Source of the DNA: Granulicella sp. UBA5172
Lineage (GTDB): Bacteria; Acidobacteriota; Terriglobia; Terriglobales; Acidobacteriaceae
DNA length: 10,207 nt
Assembly (NCBI GenBank): GCA_002413385.1
Contig: DHWW01000253.1
Coordinates: 1-10,207 of the forward strand
Direction of reading: 5' to 3'
Part shown: positions 6,103 to 10,207 of the stretch, piece by piece
How positions within the stretch are numbered: the first letter of the stretch is position 1
Layout of the letters: each line of letters starts with the position of its first letter
Program-made: the position numbers and the translations under genes
The notes under the pieces: model-generated
Told to the model about the DNA's origin: nothing
The model's input: only the letters and a program-made list of their open reading frames with translations
Databases searched by the model: none

Positions 6103-6727
6103 GTTGAGCGAATCTTCGCCAAGCAGTATCTGGCGTTTTCGTGAGACTCCCGCTCTCATGCTGCAGTATATCGCCTCGAACTTCACTTTCTTCCTGTGCT
6201 TCAGTTGGCTGCTGCCATACCTGCGGCAACGCTACCAGCTCGGGGCAGTCGAGGCGGGCGTCCTCGCGGCGGTTCCGCTCTATTTCGGCACTGCTGCAAA
6301 CTGGACGAGCGGCATCGTCGTGGACCGACTTTATCGCAGAGGATGGGGCCGTTCCTCGCGCGTGATTCCTGCAGCCACCGGCTTCCTGCTCGGAGCAGCT
6401 GCCCTTTGTGTTGCCGCACACGCACAGACACCGTGGGGAGCTGTACTCGCGTTTGCGATCGCCACGTTTGGGGTCGATCTCACGCTCAGCCCGAGTTGGA
6501 CGCTATGCATCGACGTGGCCGGAGCGCACACTGGCACCCTTACGGGGGCGATGAATATGTGCGGCAATCTCGGATCGTTTGCTAGCTCCATGGCCTTCCC
6601 TTTGCTCTTTCGATGGACCGGGCACGCAAACGCATTCTTTTACTCTGCTGCCGCGATGAACCTATGCGCCGCGTTTCTGTGGCTAAACCTCAGGGACGAC
6701 CGACTGACGATGAGACCTATTTCCTAA
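6083..6727 (+). CDS. MFS transporter, ACS-like, C-terminal six-helix half (frame broken)
   Basis: This is the C-terminal half of the same carrier, in the +1 frame relative to the N-half and overlapping its end by 20 nt. From GTG 6083 it encodes 214 aa: a hydrophilic linker of ~23 residues, then six hydrophobic segments (about residues 24-46, 57-80, 93-113, 117-138, 150-177 and 181-201). The TM11 stretch TGAMNMCGNLGSFASSMAFP is typical of the ACS group, and a short polar tail follows. Joined lengths (228 + 214) equal a normal ~440-aa MFS protein. Skipping one G near 6079 would give Glu-Pro-Val-Pro across the junction and restore one frame. A GGGAGAGG at 6072-6079 sits only 3 nt before the GTG, so independent initiation is possible but poorly spaced. 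All later frame is intact, with no other damage visible. Confidence 0.78.
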   Translation: MPAAVSELSESSPSSIWRFRETPALMLQYIASNFTFFLCFSWLLPYLRQRYQLGAVEAGVLAAVPLYFGTAANWTSGIVVDRLYRRGWGRSSRVIPAATGFLLGAAALCVAAHAQTPWGAVLAFAIATFGVDLTLSPSWTLCIDVAGAHTGTLTGAMNMCGNLGSFASSMAFPLLFRWTGHANAFFYSAAAMNLCAAFLWLNLRDDRLTMRPIS

Positions 6728-6732
6728 GGAGA
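6726..6732 (+). promoter_or_regulatory. Shine-Dalgarno of the TonB-dependent receptor
   Basis: AAGGAGA begins within the TAA stop of the transporter (6725-6727) and lies 7 nt before ATG 6740. This near-perfect site fixes the receptor start and suggests efficient re-initiation within the operon. Confidence 0.75.
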
Positions 6733-6739
6733 TATTACT

Positions 6740-9700
6740 ATGTATGTTCGCAAACTATTCACCTACCTGTCACTGCTTTTGCTTGTTCTCTTTCCGGCCC
6801 GTTTTTTTGGGCAGAGTCCCAATGGATCCATCGACGGCGTGATCACAGATATAAGCAACGCCACTGTGCCCAACGCCTCGGTCACTCTCCTCAATCCGGC
6901 GACAGGTGCGACACGCCTGGTGCACTCGGATGATTCCGGATTTTATACATTCGCCGCTCTGCCGCCAGGCGTGTACACCGTTACGGTAGAGCAAAGCGGC
7001 TTCCGAAAACAGGTCCGTTCGGACATTACGCTCCAGGTGCAGCAGATCGCCCGTATCAACTTCTCGCTTTCGGTCGGGCAGGCATCAGAAGTCATAGATG
7101 TCGTTGCCAGTGCTCCCCTGCTTTCGTCGGACGACGCGACCGTTGGGCAAGTGATTGACAATCGGCGAATCGTCGAGCTACCGCTTAACGGCCGCAACTA
7201 TCTGCAACTCGCTGCACTTTCGCCCGGCGTCACGACGAGCTCCGCTCCATCAGGAGGAGCAACTGGATTTCAGGGCGGACAGCGTGCAGCACAAAGCATC
7301 ACTGTCAACGGGCAGCGCAACGACTTCAACCACTACACATTGGACGGCATCGAAAACACGGACCCCAACTTTAATACCTACATCCTTCTGCCGTCGCTCG
7401 ATGCCCTCCAGGAATTCAAGGTCCAGACTGCGACTTATCCAGCCGAGTTCGGGTTCTCAATCAGCCAGATCAACGTTTCGACCAAGTCAGGAACGAACCA
7501 GATACACGGCAGCGCGTTTGAGTTTCTGCGCAATTCCTGGGTCGACGCCAAAAACTTCTTTGATGCTCCGGGTGCCCACATCCCCGCCTTTCGGCGTAAC
7601 CAGTTCGGTGGGGCCGTCGGCGGACCGATCCTCAAGGACCGTCTGTTCTTTTTCGCAAACTACGAAGGACTGCGAGAGGGCAAAGCCCTCACCGCGATCT
7701 CGACAGTTCCCTCCGCCGCGATGTTAAGCGGAACGTTCACTGGGGGAAATACTATTTACGACCCCGCTACACGCGTGGTCGCATCTAACGGGACCGTCAC
7801 GGCGACTCCTTTCTACAACAACGTGATCCCTCAGAACCGCATCAGCCCTGTGGCTCTAGCGGCACTTCAGTATTACTCCGCACCTAACTTGCCCGGGACG
7901 TCGCGCAACTACATCAACACGGAGTCGCGCACCAGCATCAGTGATCAGTCGCTGCTGCGGATCGATTACCAGATGTCAGATCGCTTCTCGTGGGTTGGTC
8001 GATGGAACTACGACAAGGATTCGCAGTACCTTCCGGGGGCGTTTCCGAAGGAGGGATCGGTTGTCGCCACGCGGCCCGACCAGGTTATGGTAGGAGGAAC
8101 GCAGATCTTCGGATCCACGCTGGTCAATGAGGTGCGGTTCGGCTGGACGCGCTTCGTGAACAACAATGTTGGCTACAACTCCTCGAAAACCGACATCAAC
8201 GGCCAGGTTCTGAAGATTCCCGGGCTCAATTCTACGAGCAATCCTGCCTTCTTCGGTATTCCAACCTTCGGCTTCGTAGGATACAGCGGCTTCGGTGAGC
8301 CATCGACGGTTTATCTCACCCATAACAATGTTTGGGAACTCCACGACACCCTCAGCTGGACGCATGGAAACCACTTTGTGAAGTTCGGCGGCGCATATCA
8401 GCCGATCCACTACAATCAGACGGGAAATCAGTTTGCCCGCGGCGGCTTCAACTTCGACGGATCGGTGACGAGGAATCCGGCCGTGGTGGGCAGCGTCGGC
8501 AATGAGGTCGCCGACTTTCTGCTCGGTTACCCGGTTCAGACGCAGAACGGAGTTCAGGCAGCGAACGCCGCGCTGCGCGGCACCTACTTCGCCCTGTTCG
8601 CCACCGACCTCTTCCATCTTCGGTCGAACCTGACGCTCGAGTACGGTCTCCGGTACGAGTCGCTTGCGCCATTCCGTGACATCAACGACGCCTCGGCCAA
8701 TATCACCGATGTGAACACCAGTAGCCCGGTCCTGGTTCGCGCCAGCAACAAGGGAAAGAATCTGGATCCATACGAGGGCCTGATTGTCCGGCTCCAGGGT
8801 GTGAACCTGGTTCGCGACGGTCGTTTGGGGCCATCGCTCGTGCAGGCGGACAGGAACAACTTCGCTCCACGCCTGGGCCTCTCCTACACGCCGGACGACA
8901 AGACCGTATTTCGTGCCGGATTCGGGACCTTCTACGACGTATTGGACATGGGCAACTCGGTGTATGACATGGCCAGAACGCTCGCAGGTCTTCTCCGCGT
9001 GGACCAAAACGCAACCATTCCTGACGTGACCTTCGCCAATCCATTCCGAAGCTCCGGTGCCAACGGATCGACGATCAATTTGGTGCAGCCGCTGATCTTG
9101 GCAAACGCCCCCGACATGCGCAACACCTACGTCAACGAGTGGACCCTTGATGTGCAGCGAGCCCTCTCGGCAAATACCATGCTCGATATCGGCTACGTCG
9201 GATCGCAGGGTCATCGTCTCAAGAAGATGACGAGCCTGAATATGCCCACGCCGGGACCTGGATCTGTTGCGCCCCGCCGTCCGTGGCAGCAGTTCGGATA
9301 CGTGCAGTATGCGAACAGCATCGGCAATTCAAACTACAATGGCCTTCAAATCAAGCTGGAACGACACTTCAGCCATGGTCTCACTCTCCTGAGCGCCTAC
9401 ACGTTCAGCAAGTCGCTGGACAACACGAGCGGAGTGCGACCGGGATCCGGAGATGTGTTGACGCCGAACAATCCCTCTGACCTCGGACGGGGCGAGCGCG
9501 GGCTTTCTTCGTTCGACGTGCGGCATCGATGGGTCACCTCGGGTCTGGTGGAGTCGCCGTTCGGCAAGGGGAACCATTACAACTCCAACCGCCTCCTGAA
9601 CGCGGTCCTCGGATCGTGGCAGCTTGGTGGTATCTTCACGGCGGAGTCGGGAACGCCGACGACACCGGTGGACGGTCGGGATATCCCCAACATCAGCACC

Positions 9701-10054
9701 GGAGCAACTCCGCGACCGAACGTGACCGGCATCAGCCCTGTGCTCTCCCATCCCACGTATACACGCTTCTTCAATCCAGCCGCCTTCGCGATGAACGCGC
9801 CCTACACCTTTGGCAACGCCCGCCGGAACAGCATTATCGGACCGCGCCTCGTCGATCTCGACATGTCGTTGATGAGGAGTATCCCGTTGGGAGAGCGTGT
9901 CGTCTCGGAGCTGCGTTGGGATGTGTTCAACGTGGCCAATCACCCGATCCTCGGCCTGCCGAACGCGACCCTGAGCAGCCCAGCTTACGCCAGCATCTCC
10001 TCGACGCGCGTGGACAGCCGACAGATGCAGCTTTCCGTAAGGATCGTGTTCTAA
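6740..10054 (+). CDS. Oar-like TonB-dependent outer-membrane receptor with carboxypeptidase-regulatory-like N-domain
   Basis: This is a predicted outer-membrane transporter (1104 aa) for the locus substrate, energised by TonB/ExbBD. A signal peptide covers residues 1 to about 24 (Lys/Arg, long Leu-rich core, cleavage near FFG/QS). Residues ~28-112 form a carboxypeptidase-regulatory-like beta-sandwich (GSIDGVITD, DDSGFYTFAALPPGVYTVTV). The plug domain follows (~118-250), with VIDNRRIVELPLNGRNYLQL and the LDGIENTDP segment. The NQFGGAVGGPILKDRLFFFA block (287-306) is characteristic of Acidobacteriota Oar-like proteins. The remainder is beta-barrel with alternating aromatic strands and many Tyr-Gly/Arg-Tyr turns, ending in QLSVRIVF, whose terminal Phe is the usual Bam recognition signal. 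Length is normal for this group. I see no SusD-like lipoprotein partner in the window, consistent with Oar-type rather than Bacteroidota Sus systems. The substrate is inferred to be a carbohydrate from its neighbours only. Confidence 0.93.
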   Translation: MYVRKLFTYLSLLLLVLFPARFFGQSPNGSIDGVITDISNATVPNASVTLLNPATGATRLVHSDDSGFYTFAALPPGVYTVTVEQSGFRKQVRSDITLQVQQIARINFSLSVGQASEVIDVVASAPLLSSDDATVGQVIDNRRIVELPLNGRNYLQLAALSPGVTTSSAPSGGATGFQGGQRAAQSITVNGQRNDFNHYTLDGIENTDPNFNTYILLPSLDALQEFKVQTATYPAEFGFSISQINVSTKSGTNQIHGSAFEFLRNSWVDAKNFFDAPGAHIPAFRRNQFGGAVGGPILKDRLFFFANYEGLREGKALTAISTVPSAAMLSGTFTGGNTIYDPATRVVASNGTVTATPFYNNVIPQNRISPVALAALQYYSAPNLPGTSRNYINTESRTSISDQSLLRIDYQMSDRFSWVGRWNYDKDSQYLPGAFPKEGSVVATRPDQVMVGGTQIFGSTLVNEVRFGWTRFVNNNVGYNSSKTDINGQVLKIPGLNSTSNPAFFGIPTFGFVGYSGFGEPSTVYLTHNNVWELHDTLSWTHGNHFVKFGGAYQPIHYNQTGNQFARGGFNFDGSVTRNPAVVGSVGNEVADFLLGYPVQTQNGVQAANAALRGTYFALFATDLFHLRSNLTLEYGLRYESLAPFRDINDASANITDVNTSSPVLVRASNKGKNLDPYEGLIVRLQGVNLVRDGRLGPSLVQADRNNFAPRLGLSYTPDDKTVFRAGFGTFYDVLDMGNSVYDMARTLAGLLRVDQNATIPDVTFANPFRSSGANGSTINLVQPLILANAPDMRNTYVNEWTLDVQRALSANTMLDIGYVGSQGHRLKKMTSLNMPTPGPGSVAPRRPWQQFGYVQYANSIGNSNYNGLQIKLERHFSHGLTLLSAYTFSKSLDNTSGVRPGSGDVLTPNNPSDLGRGERGLSSFDVRHRWVTSGLVESPFGKGNHYNSNRLLNAVLGSWQLGGIFTAESGTPTTPVDGRDIPNISTGATPRPNVTGISPVLSHPTYTRFFNPAAFAMNAPYTFGNARRNSIIGPRLVDLDMSLMRSIPLGERVVSELRWDVFNVANHPILGLPNATLSSPAYASISSTRVDSRQMQLSVRIVF

Positions 10055-10055
10055 G

Positions 10056-10207
10056 ATGACGCTGCCGATCGGAGCCACAAGCTATGTCTTCCGCTACCTG
10101 CTGAGCGACTCTTCGAGAGCACCTCGACTTGAGGATCTTTTGCGCGAGGCCAAGAAGGCGGGTTTGGATGCTTTTCAGATCTGCGAGAACGCGCGACCGC
10201 TGAGCGC
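10056..10207 (+). CDS. Third TIM-barrel sugar isomerase/epimerase-like protein, 5' part only
   Basis: A new frame opens at ATG 10056, one nucleotide after the receptor stop, with TAAGGA at 10038-10043 as a plausible but distant ribosome site. It stays open to the window end (~50 codons). The translation begins MTLPIGATSYVFRYLLSDSS and continues RLEDLLREAKKAGLDAFQICENA. A first beta strand, then a helix ending in an Ala-Gly-Leu-Asp-x-Phe-Gln-Ile strand, is the standard opening of xylose-isomerase-like TIM-barrel proteins. It is not a close copy of the two paralogs upstream, since it lacks their FLG.xRDRF start. Metal ligands lie beyond the window. It shows that the operon continues downstream. 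Confidence 0.6.
   Translation, partial: MTLPIGATSYVFRYLLSDSSRAPRLEDLLREAKKAGLDAFQICENARPLS

Noticed and set aside
7976..9214. Long minus-strand open frame (412 codons) within the receptor gene
   Set aside because: It is fully antisense to a clear TonB-dependent receptor. Its translation has no recognisable domain and atypical composition (repeated His/Val/Arg patterns). This is a usual side effect of biased third positions in GC-rich coding DNA.
9329..10078. Second long minus-strand open frame (249 codons) under the receptor 3' end
   Set aside because: It lies antisense to the barrel-coding region, has no family features, and its Arg/His-rich composition is typical of shadow frames.

Overview
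The window looks like chromosomal DNA of an Acidobacteriota bacterium, probably class Terriglobia (Granulicella/Terriglobus/Edaphobacter-like). The main reason is the 1104-residue Oar-type TonB-dependent receptor with an N-terminal carboxypeptidase-regulatory-like domain and the LPLNGRNY and NQFGGAVGGP motifs. This family is greatly expanded in that phylum and often stands in for SusC/SusD in polysaccharide-uptake loci. Base composition is moderately GC-rich. No database search was possible, so the taxonomy is an inference from protein style.

Layout: positions 1-944 hold no convincing intact gene, only short open frames and a possible decayed remnant of an SRAP (HMCES/YedK-type) gene near 752-892. 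From about 945 every gene is on the + strand: an AraC-family regulator with an N-terminal cupin-like sensor (975-1901); a short promoter region with a 15-bp-period direct repeat and a -10-like box (1960-1990); a secreted clan GH-A-like glycoside hydrolase with a C-terminal Ig-like domain (2033-3502); two tandem paralogous TIM-barrel sugar isomerase/epimerase-like proteins (3510-4493 and 4490-5437); an ACS-type major facilitator transporter split into N- and C-terminal six-helix halves by a frame change in the central loop (5416-6102 and 6083-6727); the Oar-like receptor (6740-10054); and the first ~50 codons of a third TIM-barrel isomerase-like protein cut by the window end (10056-10207).

Intergenic gaps after 2033 are zero to about 12 nt. 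There are overlaps (GTGA; 22 nt; 20 nt), and Shine-Dalgarno sequences lie inside upstream coding ends or stop codons, so 2033 to beyond 10207 reads as one operon. The likely logic is a carbohydrate-utilisation cluster. The receptor imports an oligosaccharide or glycoside across the outer membrane, the exported hydrolase releases a monomer, the ACS-type carrier moves it (perhaps a sugar acid) across the inner membrane, and the isomerase-like enzymes convert it in the cytoplasm. The AraC protein would sense it and activate the operon. The substrate cannot be read from the sequence.

Points most worth a second look: the second isomerase paralog has Asn in place of a metal-ligand Asp; the transporter break falls exactly between its two six-helix halves; and the tandem repeat abutting the operon's -10 is a candidate operator for the neighbouring regulator.
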